From assembly GCA_016926135.1 (NCBI GenBank), contig JAFGPH010000063.1, positions 1 to 28,830 on the forward strand: a stretch of DNA of 28,830 bases, read 5' to 3'. Positions 6,611 to 13,923 of the stretch are shown in pieces. Within the stretch, counting starts at the first letter, position 1. The number at the start of each line of letters is the position of its first letter. The DNA comes from Deltaproteobacteria bacterium (lineage in GTDB: Bacteria > Desulfobacterota > DSM-4660 > Desulfatiglandales > HGW-15). The notes under the pieces were generated by a model. That model worked only from the letters and a program-made list of their open reading frames with translations. It was not told where the DNA came from and did no database searches. A program made the position numbers and the translations under genes.

Positions 6611-7807
6611 TTAGGGCAGAATGAGCCTTCCGTCCCCGTTGCCGGCACCTGGTGACCCTGCCCGGTCGCCCTCTTTCTCCGTCGAGTCCAGGTAATAGGC
6701 AAGACTGCGCTCGACCATCTGTCTCAAAAAGGGGTTGACCCGGAAGGAGTACTCCTCCCTGTCCAGGGTCAGTGCGGCATCCAGGGCGATCCGGGCGAGG
6801 GGCTCCTCCCCGACTTTATGAAGCAGATAGGCCGTTTCCTCCAACCGGCCCTTGAGGAGCCTTCTCCGCTCCTCGGAAAAGATCCTGTGCAGATGGTCTT
6901 CCTTGAGGTCTTGGACACGATTCGCCCTCTGTTCCTTTGAAACCAGGATCGGACTTTCCTCCACCTTAACGATCTCTTCCGCCAAAGGGCCGATTTCCTG
7001 GGGGTCGATGATCCATGTCCTCATCCAGTCGTGGTCAAGCAGTCTTTCCACCTGCGACTCCGCCGGCGCTTCCCCATCCAGGGTTTCCGCAGGGATGACC
7101 TCGTAGACAGGGGGGCGGCTCAACAGATGGACCTTTTCCATGAGCCATGGCCTCAACCTCAGATATTCGCCGGTTGCACGGTCGTCCGCTGATTTGTTCT
7201 CTCCGTATGAAGATTCCAGCACGGTGGCCACATGGGAGAGGGGGGTCTCCACCATGTGAAGAACCTGCTCGAAAAAAAGCTCCTTCATCTCTCTCGCACG
7301 CTTCTTGCTGAAGCGGCCGTAGGCAAACTCGACGAATCCCTTCTGGTCGCTTACCACGCCCATGCCAAGATCCACGTCTGTGGGAACCTGAGGGATCAGG
7401 AGGAATACGGCCCGGTTGCCAAAGCCGTCCAGCGGGCCTATGAAGGCACTGGGTGATGGTGCCTCCGCAGGCGTTCTCGGGAGGAATCCCGGATGCCCAT
7501 TTGTGTCTTCATCCGGCACTGGAACGCCATGTTGTTTGAGACGAAAGAGCGCCCTTTTCGCCGCTTTTTGCACATCCTTTTCGCCGAAGGTCTGTTTCAG
7601 GGCCAGCACGATATTCACCATCTCAGTCCCTCTCAGGGGAACCCTATCCAGAAAGGCCTGCGCCAATCGCGGGCTCGATAGGTGCCCTTTGATTGCCGCG
7701 GGCTCGATATGGGGCAGATCCTCCAGCAAAGAACGAAGGCGACCCTCCTCCTCAGACGACAAAGAGAGAATATCGGTCGGTCTTTTCCTATGATGTCTCT
7801 TCTTCAT
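6611..7807 (-). CDS. Conserved-looking protein of unknown function
   Basis: I do not recognise this 398-residue soluble protein. It is rich in charged residues, with no signal peptide or membrane segment. The N-terminal part (about 60-95) has a helical stretch FGEKDVQKAAKRALFRLKQHGV, which resembles a HEAT-like repeat. A middle part (about 125-175) has strands AVFLLIPQVPTDVDLGMGVVSD and KGFVEFAYG. The C-terminal third is mostly helical, with RRRLLKGRLEETAYLLHKVGEEPLARIALDAALTL. There is no Shine-Dalgarno before the ATG at 7807. A promoter-like TTGTCT-17-TATATT lies only a few bases ahead, so the mRNA may be leaderless or the start may be downstream. It is divergent from rnc and stands alone. 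It has normal base composition for the window. Confidence 0.75.
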   Translation of the reverse strand: MKKRHHRKRPTDILSLSSEEEGRLRSLLEDLPHIEPAAIKGHLSSPRLAQAFLDRVPLRGTEMVNIVLALKQTFGEKDVQKAAKRALFRLKQHGVPVPDEDTNGHPGFLPRTPAEAPSPSAFIGPLDGFGNRAVFLLIPQVPTDVDLGMGVVSDQKGFVEFAYGRFSKKRAREMKELFFEQVLHMVETPLSHVATVLESSYGENKSADDRATGEYLRLRPWLMEKVHLLSRPPVYEVIPAETLDGEAPAESQVERLLDHDWMRTWIIDPQEIGPLAEEIVKVEESPILVSKEQRANRVQDLKEDHLHRIFSEERRRLLKGRLEETAYLLHKVGEEPLARIALDAALTLDREEYSFRVNPFLRQMVERSLAYYLDSTEKEGDRAGSPGAGNGDGRLILP

Positions 7808-7867
7808 TGGGAGAAATATACGGCCCCCACTCTAAAAAGACAAGCAAAAACAAGAAAATGGATTCTC

Positions 7868-7897
7868 TTGACTTGAGCGCTCCGGCCCACCTATAGT
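7868..7897 (+). promoter_or_regulatory. Sigma-70-type promoter for rnc
   Basis: TTGACT (7868-7873) is separated by 18 bases from TATAGT (7892-7897). The expected transcript start near 7903 lies downstream of the GTG at 7896, so that upstream GTG cannot be the rnc start if this promoter is used. Confidence 0.6.
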
Positions 7898-7922
7898 GAC
7901 GACGGTCCCATCTCATAATCGA

Positions 7923-8663
7923 ATGGTGTTGCCCATGGAAATGCTCCCCGATCCTGAGAGGAAAGAACTTTCAACACTCAGTGGGCGACTGGGATACTCC
8001 TTCAGCCAGCCCGAACTTCTGGAAGAGGCCTTGAGGCACGCCTCCTACGTGAACGAACAGGCCGAGGCGGGCTTGAGAGACAATGAGCGTCTCGAGTTCC
8101 TGGGAGATGCGGTGCTGGATCTCGCCGTGAGCCATATCCTTATGGATCTTTTCCATGGAGCCAAGGAAGGAGAGCTCTCCAAATACAGGGCATCTGTGGT
8201 CAACGAAAAGGGGCTCTCCCAGGTCGCAAGGGATCTGGACCTGGGGGATTTCCTCCTCTTGGGCAGGGGAGAGGAGTTGGGTGGGGGAAGAAACAAGCCG
8301 TCCATCCTTGCCGACACCCTGGAGGCCCTTTTCGGGGCGGTCTATCTTGACGCAGGGTACGAGAGAACCAGGTTGATCATCCGGGATCTCCTGCAACCCC
8401 TCTTCCTGAGACTGGACACGGGGGAGGCAATGGAGGATTACAAGAGCCTGCTCCAAGAATACACCCAGGAGGTATTCAAGACAAGGCCCGTCTACGTTCT
8501 CGTCCATGAGAGCGGGCCCTCCCACGACAAGACCTTTCGAATAGCCATCCATCTTCGCGGGGTGGTGCTTGCAGAGGCCGAGGGCAGGAACAAGAAGGAG
8601 GCCGAGCAAAAGGCGGCAAGGGAGGCTTTTGATTGCCTGACCAGAGACCCAGAAGGCCACTGA
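7923..8663 (+). CDS. rnc: Ribonuclease III
   Basis: This cytoplasmic endonuclease cleaves double-stranded RNA and matures rRNA. The catalytic domain shows HASYVNEQ, the signature NERLEFLGDAVLDL with the conserved glutamate and aspartate, and later the second acidic pair in LADTLEALFGAVYLDAG. A double-stranded RNA-binding domain follows (DYKSLLQEYTQE through KKEAEQKAAREAF). Length is normal. The frame is open from a GTG at 7896, but that codon overlaps the -10 of the best promoter. ATG codons at 7923, 7935 and 7941 are possible; none has a strong Shine-Dalgarno. It heads a group with an Elp3-like radical SAM gene and era, with overlapping ends. Confidence 0.95.
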   Translation: MVLPMEMLPDPERKELSTLSGRLGYSFSQPELLEEALRHASYVNEQAEAGLRDNERLEFLGDAVLDLAVSHILMDLFHGAKEGELSKYRASVVNEKGLSQVARDLDLGDFLLLGRGEELGGGRNKPSILADTLEALFGAVYLDAGYERTRLIIRDLLQPLFLRLDTGEAMEDYKSLLQEYTQEVFKTRPVYVLVHESGPSHDKTFRIAIHLRGVVLAEAEGRNKKEAEQKAAREAFDCLTRDPEGH

Positions 8664-9670
8664 TCATCCCCATCTTCATCCCCAATCAGGGCTGTCCTCA
8701 TCGTTGTATCTTCTGCCAGCAGGAGGAGATCACCGGCCAGCGGACTCGACCCGTGAGCGGCCGGATGGTGCAGGAGATCATCGAGATTGCCATCCGCTCT
8801 CAGGGATTCCATCGCGCCACCGAACCGGAGGTGGCCTTTTACGGAGGTACCTTCACGAGACTGCCGGCAGAAAAGATGGAGGAACTCCTTGGGGCTGTGA
8901 CACCCTACATTCACAAGGGCTATTTCAGGTCAGTACGTGTGTCGACCCGTCCCGACGCAGTAAACGAGAAGCAACTGGATCGCATGAAACACCTGGGGGT
9001 TTCCACAGTTGAACTGGGGGCCCAGTCCATGGACAATAGGGTGCTGGAGATGTCCCGGCGAGGCCATACGGCAGGGGATACGATCAGGGCGTTCCGCCTC
9101 CTGAGGAAATACGGCTTCAGGGTCGGCCTACAACTGATGCCGGGTCTGCCGGGCGACACGGAGACCGTATTCATGAGTACCATCAGCCAGGTCATCGATC
9201 TCCACCCTGATATGGTGAGGTTGTACCCTGCCTTGGTCATTCGGGGGACGGAGCTGGAGGCGTGGTACCTGTGCGGTCGATACCGGCCTCTATCCCTGGA
9301 TGTGGCGGTCCGAATCTGCCGGGAAGGCTGCATGGCCCTGGAAGGCGCAGGTATACCTGTGATCCGGATCGGCCTCATGTCTTCACCGTCGCTTCGTGAA
9401 CAGGGTGCGATTGCGGCTGGCCCCTGGCACGAAGCCTTTGGATTCCTCGTAAGATCAGAAATTTACCACAGAAGGATCGCACCATGCCTGCCGAAGCCCG
9501 GCGAGGCGAAAAGAATCAGACTGAAGGTCCACTGGAAGGAGGCGTCCCTTTTGAGGGGTCACAGGAATTCCGGGTTGCGGCTGATTGAAGAGAAGACAGG
9601 GGCCAGGATCGAGGAACTCAGCCCTGTCAAAACCCTAGGGCCGGGTGAAATCGAGGTCGAGAGACTATGA
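8633..9670 (+). CDS. Elp3-like radical SAM protein
   Basis: This 345-residue protein has a radical SAM [4Fe-4S] site, CPHRCIFC, with cysteines at 21, 25 and 28. It is followed by EVAFYGGTFTRLP, the STRPDAV motif, VELGAQSMDNRVL and LQLMPGLPGDT, all of which are seen in Elp3-related enzymes. The acetyltransferase domain of true Elp3 is absent, so tRNA modification by the same chemistry is not implied. The start is TTG at 8633 with GGGAGG ahead, inside the rnc gene (31-base overlap). The stop overlaps the era start by four bases (ATGA). Its place between rnc and era suggests an RNA-linked task, but no substrate can be named. Confidence 0.85.
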   Translation: MPDQRPRRPLIIPIFIPNQGCPHRCIFCQQEEITGQRTRPVSGRMVQEIIEIAIRSQGFHRATEPEVAFYGGTFTRLPAEKMEELLGAVTPYIHKGYFRSVRVSTRPDAVNEKQLDRMKHLGVSTVELGAQSMDNRVLEMSRRGHTAGDTIRAFRLLRKYGFRVGLQLMPGLPGDTETVFMSTISQVIDLHPDMVRLYPALVIRGTELEAWYLCGRYRPLSLDVAVRICREGCMALEGAGIPVIRIGLMSSPSLREQGAIAAGPWHEAFGFLVRSEIYHRRIAPCLPKPGEAKRIRLKVHWKEASLLRGHRNSGLRLIEEKTGARIEELSPVKTLGPGEIEVERL

Positions 9671-10551
9671 CCTTTCTCTCGGGGTTCATCGCCATTGTCG
9701 GGCCACCGAACGTGGGGAAATCCACTTTGTTGAACAAGATCCTTGGCGCGAAAACCGCCATCGTGACGCCGAAACCCCAGACCACCCGCAATCGAATCCT
9801 CGGGGTGCTTCACGGTGACGGTTATCAAATGGTTTTCCTGGATACCCCCGGCATTCACAAGCCCCATACTTCCCTTCACAGGAGCATGGTCGCCTCCGCT
9901 CTCGCTGCCTTGAAGGAGGTGGATGTCGTCCTCGTAATGATCGAGATGGGCCGTCCTCACGATCAAGAGATATCGCTTGTTCTCGGCAATCTGAAGTCGG
10001 CCGCAAAGCCCTCCCTGTTGCTCATCAATAAGATCGATTTGGGCCCCAGACAGAATCTGCTTCCCATCATGGACACATACCGGAAGCTTCACCCCTTTGA
10101 GACCATGATCCCGATCAGTGCCCTCAGAGGGGATGGTGTGGAAGTCCTGTTGAAAGAGCTGAAGGCGAGGTTGCGGCCAGGACCTGCATTCTTCCCACCT
10201 GATATGGGGACCGACCAGAGCGAGGCCTTTCACGTATCCGAGATCATACGGGAGAAGATCTATTACCATACCAGGGATGAACTTCCCTATTCCACGGCAG
10301 TGACCGTGGAAGGGATGAATGAGAGGCCCGAGAAGAATCTTCTCGTTGTTTCGGCCGTGATCCACGTGGAGACTTTTTCTCAGAAGAGGATCCTGATCGG
10401 TGAAGGGGGGGCAATGATCAAGGCCATAGGGCGATCAGCCCGGGTGGACCTTGAGCGGGTATTAGGGGGAAGAATTTATCTGGAACTCACGGTCCGTGTG
10501 GAGAAAAACTGGAGCAGAGATCCAAGGGCGCTTCGCAGACTGGGCTATTAG
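9667..10551 (+). CDS. era: GTPase Era
   Basis: This 294-residue GTPase assists 30S ribosome assembly. It has the G1 motif GPPNVGKST (about 12-20), TTRNRILGV (G2), DTPGIHKPH (G3) and NKIDL (G4). A C-terminal KH domain carries the GEGGAMIK loop, followed by ARVDLERVLGGRIYLELTVRVEKNW, the canonical Era ending. It overlaps the preceding radical SAM gene by four bases, indicating coupling, and is followed by a strong symmetric terminator. Length and motif content are normal. Confidence 0.97.
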   Translation: MTFLSGFIAIVGPPNVGKSTLLNKILGAKTAIVTPKPQTTRNRILGVLHGDGYQMVFLDTPGIHKPHTSLHRSMVASALAALKEVDVVLVMIEMGRPHDQEISLVLGNLKSAAKPSLLLINKIDLGPRQNLLPIMDTYRKLHPFETMIPISALRGDGVEVLLKELKARLRPGPAFFPPDMGTDQSEAFHVSEIIREKIYYHTRDELPYSTAVTVEGMNERPEKNLLVVSAVIHVETFSQKRILIGEGGAMIKAIGRSARVDLERVLGGRIYLELTVRVEKNWSRDPRALRRLGY

Positions 10552-10556
10552 CATAG

Positions 10557-10599
10557 AAAAAAGAAACCGACCCCGGGAGCAAAGGTCGGTTTCTTTTTT
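10557..10599. terminator. Strong bidirectional intrinsic terminator
   Basis: A perfect 16-base stem (AAAAAAGAAACCGACC, 10557-10572, against 10584-10599) encloses an 11-base loop. It ends in a T-run when read in either direction. On the top strand it ends the rnc-era operon; on the bottom strand it would end a short transcript started near 10628. Confidence 0.93.
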
Positions 10600-10628
10600 A
10601 GGAGGAAAGAGTATGTTCGCTTTCTGAC
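10557..10628 (-). ncRNA. Candidate sigma-54-dependent small RNA
   Basis: No protein gene fits this stretch, yet a near-consensus sigma-54 promoter points into it and an intrinsic terminator closes it. The predicted transcript is about 72 nt: a 5' part without a stable hairpin, then a CUUUCCUCCU segment (10609-10600), then the terminator stem and U-tail. It contains no ATG and no Shine-Dalgarno sequence. The pyrimidine-rich segment is complementary to AGGAGGAAAG and could mask ribosome binding sites, the usual seed of base-pairing sRNAs. Upstream are an IHF site and three palindromes, and next to them lies an NtrC-type two-component system. Comparable known cases are Qrr beside luxO and GlmY under GlrR. 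Existence, boundaries and targets are inferred. Confidence 0.7.
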
Positions 10629-10637
10629 CCCATTATT

Positions 10638-10654
10638 AGCAATATCCTTGCCAA
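10638..10654 (-). promoter_or_regulatory. Sigma-54 promoter of the candidate sRNA
   Basis: On the bottom strand TTGGCAAGGATATTGCT matches the consensus YTGGCACGrNNNTTGCW at every position except one (A for C after TGGCA). GG and GC are exactly ten bases apart. With the -12 C at 10639, transcription would begin at about 10627-10628. Confidence 0.82.
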
Positions 10655-10656
10655 TT

Positions 10657-10674
10657 TTGGCACCCCGACCGCAA
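10657..10674 (+). promoter_or_regulatory. Weaker divergent sigma-54-like promoter
   Basis: TTGGCACCCCGACCGCAA has the -24 TTGGCAC element and GC ten bases after GG, but the -12 box is CCGC instead of TTGC. It is back to back with the sRNA promoter, the two -24 boxes forming the palindrome TGCCAATTTTGGCA. No gene or clear terminator follows on the top strand, so it may be non-functional or a site where the polymerase binds without starting. Confidence 0.35.
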
Positions 10675-10681
10675 AAGTCTA

Positions 10682-10694
10682 TAACATTTTGATA
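10682..10694 (-). promoter_or_regulatory. Integration host factor (IHF) binding site
   Basis: On the bottom strand TATCAAAATGTTA fits the IHF consensus WATCAANNNNTTR at every fixed position. It lies between the sigma-54 promoter and the three palindromes, where IHF bends DNA to bring an activator to the polymerase. Confidence 0.7.
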
Positions 10695-10751
10695 TTACAT
10701 GTTTTATTTATTTCGGACACACGCCTCAATGATACGGAGTCATCGGAGAAT

Positions 10752-10767
10752 GTTAAAAAATTTTAAC
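10752..10767. promoter_or_regulatory. Palindrome copy 1 (candidate activator site)
   Basis: GTTAAAAAATTTTAAC has seven-base symmetric arms and is centred about 108 bp upstream of the -24 element of the sRNA promoter. It is the least exact of three related 16-bp palindromes. Confidence 0.6.
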
Positions 10768-10830
10768 TTCCTGAGCAGGGCCTTTTCTCCGTGCTCTACC
10801 TAAAATAGTGTAATTATTGGAAATTAATTG

Positions 10831-10846
10831 GTTCAAATATTTTAAC
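10831..10846. promoter_or_regulatory. Palindrome copy 2 (candidate activator site)
   Basis: GTTCAAATATTTTAAC is symmetric apart from one pair. Its centre is 79 bp from copy 1 and about 187 bp from the -24 element of the sRNA promoter. Confidence 0.7.
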
Positions 10847-10906
10847 CCCAAAACAGGCACGCTGCGGGTAATCGTTCTTAATATGCTGAAATGCTTTGGA
10901 AAAATT

Positions 10907-10926
10907 GCGTTAAAATATTTCAACGC
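10907..10926 (-). terminator. Probable terminator of the response-regulator gene, overlapping palindrome copy 3
   Basis: Just beyond the stop codon, the bottom strand can form a stem of GCGTT with AACGC around an AT-rich inner palindrome, followed by AATTTTT. It is a modest intrinsic terminator. The same DNA contains palindrome copy 3, so the element may serve two purposes. Confidence 0.5.
10909..10924. promoter_or_regulatory. Palindrome copy 3 (candidate activator site)
   Basis: GTTAAAATATTTCAAC differs from the reverse complement of copy 2 at a single position. Its centre is 78 bp from copy 2, so the three copies are evenly spaced. It sits 6 bp from the stop codon of the response-regulator gene. 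Confidence 0.65.
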
Positions 10927-10930
10927 CACT

Positions 10931-12292
10931 TCAGGAGATCCCGTACTTTTTCAGTTTGTAGTGCATGACATGTCGGCTTATGCCGAGCATGTCGGCAGCT
11001 TGGGATTGCACGTCGTTGCAGTAGGCAAGTGCCCTCCTTATCATTTGTTCTTCAATATTTTCAAGTGTGTCCTGGAGTGGGGCGTTGTGGGCAATGAATT
11101 TCTCTATGTCAAATTCTTCTTCCTTGCGCAGGATCTCCGCAGGGAGATCCCCCTCTACGATGACTCCGTTGGAGTTGAGGACCACCGCCCTTTCGATCAC
11201 GTTTTCCAGTTCCCTCACATTGCCCGGCCAGCTATAGTTGTAGATGGCCTTCCAGGCTTCGGGGCTCAGTTCGATCTTTTCCTTTCCCTGATCCTTCCGA
11301 TACTTACCAGTGAAGTGGTTGACCAGTAACCTGATGTCCTCGATCCTCTCCTTCAGGGGCGGCACCTCCAGGTGGATGACATTGAGGCGGTAATAGAGGT
11401 CTTCCCTGAAGAGTCCATTTGCCACGTCCTCCTTGAGGTTCCTGTTGGAGGCCGAGAGGACCCTCACGTCTACCGTGATGGTCTTGGTGCCGCCCACCCT
11501 CTCGAATTCCATTTCCTGAAGCACCCTGAGGAGCTTGACCTGGAGCGGGGGCGGCATTTCGCCCACCTCGTCCAGAAAGAGGGTCCCCTCATCGGCCAGT
11601 TCGAATCGACCCTTTTTCAGCGCCACTGCGCCCGTGAAGGCACCCCTCTCGTGACCGAAAAGCTCACTTTCAAGAAGGGTCTCCGTGAGGGCGCCGCAGT
11701 TGACGGAGATAAAAGGCCGCTCCTTTCTGGGACTGTTGTAGTGGATGGCCTTGGCGATGAGTTCCTTTCCTGTTCCGGACGGACCCGTAATAAGAACCGA
11801 TGCCTTGGATTGGGCCACCTTGTCGATGAGGTCGTAGATCTCAATCATGGGCTTGCTTTTGCCGATAATGTTTCCGTACTTATAGCGATCCGAAAGGGCC
11901 TGGGTGAGGAGCCTGTTCTCTTTGAGGAGCCTGTAGTTCTCAAGGGCCTTACGGATGGTGAGCTTGAGTTCCTCGTTCTGAAAAGGTTTAGTGATATAGT
12001 CGAAGGCCCTCTTCTTCATGGCCTCGACCGCCATCTCAATGGTTCCGTAAGCGGTCATCATGATGACCGGAACTTCGGGTTTGACCTTTTTTGCCTCCTC
12101 CAGGAGTTCCATGCCGCTCATGCCGGGCATCTTCATGTCCGTGAGAACGAGATCGATATCTCCCTCTTTGATAAGACGGAGTGCTGCACGGGCGCTGTCT
12201 GCCGTCACGATCTCATAACCCTCCGGGCCCAGCAATGCCTCCAGCACGACCAGATAGTTCTTTTCGTCGTCTACGATCAGCAAAGTCTCCAT
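10931..12292 (-). CDS. NtrC-family sigma-54-dependent response regulator
   Basis: This 453-residue regulator has a receiver domain with the phosphorylated aspartate at 52 ([10 protein letters not shown]) and lysine in TKPF near 102. It then has a sigma-54 AAA+ domain with Walker A GPSGTGKE (170-177), the sigma-54 contact loop GAFTGA (217-222) and Walker [10 protein letters not shown]. The C-terminal Fis-type helix-turn-helix spans about 420-450 ([26 protein letters not shown]). All elements needed for sigma-54 activation are present. The partner kinase gene is 37 bp upstream on the same strand. The palindrome, IHF and sigma-54 promoter array lies directly downstream of this gene and is its most likely target. 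The inducing signal is unknown; ZraR-like or GlrR-like roles are possible. Confidence 0.95.
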   Translation of the reverse strand: METLLIVDDEKNYLVVLEALLGPEGYEIVTADSARAALRLIKEGDIDLVLTDMKMPGMSGMELLEEAKKVKPEVPVIMMTAYGTIEMAVEAMKKRAFDYITKPFQNEELKLTIRKALENYRLLKENRLLTQALSDRYKYGNIIGKSKPMIEIYDLIDKVAQSKASVLITGPSGTGKELIAKAIHYNSPRKERPFISVNCGALTETLLESELFGHERGAFTGAVALKKGRFELADEGTLFLDEVGEMPPPLQVKLLRVLQEMEFERVGGTKTITVDVRVLSASNRNLKEDVANGLFREDLYYRLNVIHLEVPPLKERIEDIRLLVNHFTGKYRKDQGKEKIELSPEAWKAIYNYSWPGNVRELENVIERAVVLNSNGVIVEGDLPAEILRKEEEFDIEKFIAHNAPLQDTLENIEEQMIRRALAYCNDVQSQAADMLGISRHVMHYKLKKYGIS

Positions 12293-12329
12293 ATCAAAAA
12301 AGCCTTCTGTTCCTGATGTCTGCCTTGAA

Positions 12330-13763
12330 CTACCCTTGGGCTTCCCTCGAGAGCTGGATCTTCACCCTGGTCCCCTGTCCTTCCGAACTCTCAATGGCCA
12401 TACTCCCCCTGTGTCCCTCAATGATCTTGCGCACGATGGAGAGGCCGAGCCCTGTTCCCTTCTCCTTGGTAGTGAAAAAAGGGTTGAATATCCTCTTGAG
12501 GTTGTCTCTGCTGATTCCGGAGCCCGTGTCTTCAATGTCCACAATCCACGACTCCTTTTCCCCTCGAATGGAAACGCTGAGCCGGCCCCCTCCCTCCATG
12601 GCCTGGATGGAGTTGAGAAAGATGTTCAGGAAGGCCCTGTAGAGGAGGTCATGATCCGCGGTGAGCGTGAAGGATCTCCCTTCCAGGTTGTGTGTCACCG
12701 CGATTCCCTTTTTCTCCAGCTCAGGGCCGAGAAAGGTGAGATTTTTCTGGATGATTTCTTCCATGCGGCACTCCATGAGATTAGGCGTCTGGGGCCTGGC
12801 GAAGTCCAGGAACTCGGTAACGATGCGGTTGAGCCGGGCGGATTCCTCCCGGATCACCCCGGAGAGCCTCTTTTGGGGTTCGCCTGCATCGCTCATTCCG
12901 CCCATCAGTTCAGCGGTGCTCTGAATGATGCCGAGAGGGTTCTTGATCTCATGGGATATCCCCGCCACCATTTGCCCCAGAGCCGCGAGCCGTTCGGCCT
13001 GGTGCAACTGTTCCTCCAGTTCCCGCTGTTCCCTTGCCCTCTGTTCGATGAGTCTTTCCGCCTTTTGAACGATCAGGAGCAAGGCGAGAAAGATGAGCCC
13101 CATGATCAAAATGGAGACGGCGAACACGAGATACTGGAAATGGACGATGGACTGATACTGGGTGCCCATATCCTGGATGAGTTCGAAGACCCCGGCCACA
13201 TGACCCGGATTCCCCGGGACAGGCCTGGTGCCGGTGAAGGGGATATAGGTCCTCAGCTTTCTTTGGCCACCCATAAATTCCAGGTCCATGCCCCAGAGTT
13301 CCACGCCGCCTGCAATCAGGCCGGAGGAGAGTTCCCCGCTCAACGCCCTTGTGTACCCTTCGGTCTTCTTTGCCTTACGGCCGATGAGTTCCTTGTCGGT
13401 GCTGTAAGCCACCACGCCTTTCCCGATGTCGTAGATATTGACGAGGTCCACCTTGAAGGCCTGAATGGTATTCCTCACCACCCGATCCATGAGCTCGTAC
13501 TGCTCCTGATCGCTCAGCTTGATCTTTCCATATCGGTTGAAGACAGGGATGACGAAATTCAGGAAGACCTGGTAGTTCAGGTGCTCTCCCACGAGCAGGG
13601 CAGAGTTCTCATAACTCTTTAGCAGGGTTTCCTTCGCCTTCTGGGAAATGAATACCGAGAAGGGGAAGCTGAAGATTACAAGAACGACAAAACTCGCCCA
13701 GGCGAAGTACTTCACCAGGCGGAACTGCTTTCCCTCCGAGTGAGCGTTCATATGGGTTACCAT
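12330..13763 (-). CDS. Membrane sensor histidine kinase
   Basis: This 477-residue inner-membrane kinase has two membrane segments, about 18-40 and 210-232, enclosing a periplasmic sensor domain of about 170 residues. This includes VNIYDIGKGVVAYSTDKELIGRKAKKTEGY, reminiscent of a single Cache/PAS-like sensor. The HisKA site is H271 in SHEIKNPLG. The ATP-binding domain has an N box (FLNSIQAM), DTGSGI (412-417), the F box NPFFTTKEKGTGLGL and G2 box. It is the cognate kinase of the NtrC-type regulator downstream. The start codon at 13763 has only a weak Shine-Dalgarno; an in-frame ATG four codons on is an alternative. The ligand cannot be read from the sequence. Confidence 0.93.
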   Translation of the reverse strand: MVTHMNAHSEGKQFRLVKYFAWASFVVLVIFSFPFSVFISQKAKETLLKSYENSALLVGEHLNYQVFLNFVIPVFNRYGKIKLSDQEQYELMDRVVRNTIQAFKVDLVNIYDIGKGVVAYSTDKELIGRKAKKTEGYTRALSGELSSGLIAGGVELWGMDLEFMGGQRKLRTYIPFTGTRPVPGNPGHVAGVFELIQDMGTQYQSIVHFQYLVFAVSILIMGLIFLALLLIVQKAERLIEQRAREQRELEEQLHQAERLAALGQMVAGISHEIKNPLGIIQSTAELMGGMSDAGEPQKRLSGVIREESARLNRIVTEFLDFARPQTPNLMECRMEEIIQKNLTFLGPELEKKGIAVTHNLEGRSFTLTADHDLLYRAFLNIFLNSIQAMEGGGRLSVSIRGEKESWIVDIEDTGSGISRDNLKRIFNPFFTTKEKGTGLGLSIVRKIIEGHRGSMAIESSEGQGTRVKIQLSREAQG

Positions 13764-13810
13764 GCGATCATCCGGGACCAGAATATCCTTTGTGGATCAG
13801 GAATATAGGG

Positions 13811-13840
13811 ATTATATACCCATAGAGCAAAAGAGGGCAA
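13811..13840 (-). promoter_or_regulatory. Sigma-70-type promoter of the two-component operon
   Basis: On the bottom strand TTGCCC (13840-13835) is followed after 18 bases by a perfect TATAAT (13816-13811). The transcript would start about 40 bp before the kinase gene. Confidence 0.6.
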
Positions 13841-13855
13841 ATGGTAAGTTGCGGT

Positions 13856-13884
13856 TTGACATTGCCGGTCCCTCCGCATAGCAT
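13856..13884 (+). promoter_or_regulatory. Sigma-70-type promoter of the radical SAM gene
   Basis: TTGACA (13856-13861), a 17-base spacer and TAGCAT (13879-13884) point toward the gene at 13924. The -10 is a weak match. Confidence 0.4.
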
Positions 13885-13923
13885 GGGTTACACAATAGCA
13901 CGCGCAATCCTTTAGCGGAAGAG

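Noticed and set aside
9559..10365. 268-residue bottom-strand frame opposite era
   Set aside because: Antisense shadow of era. Readthrough of the candidate sRNA could reach here as an antisense RNA, but not as a protein gene.
10600..10627. Four-codon frame (ATG TTC GCT TTC TGA) with a perfect AGGAGG on the top strand
   Set aside because: It follows the era terminator and lacks a promoter; the AGGAGG is more likely the complement of the sRNA seed.
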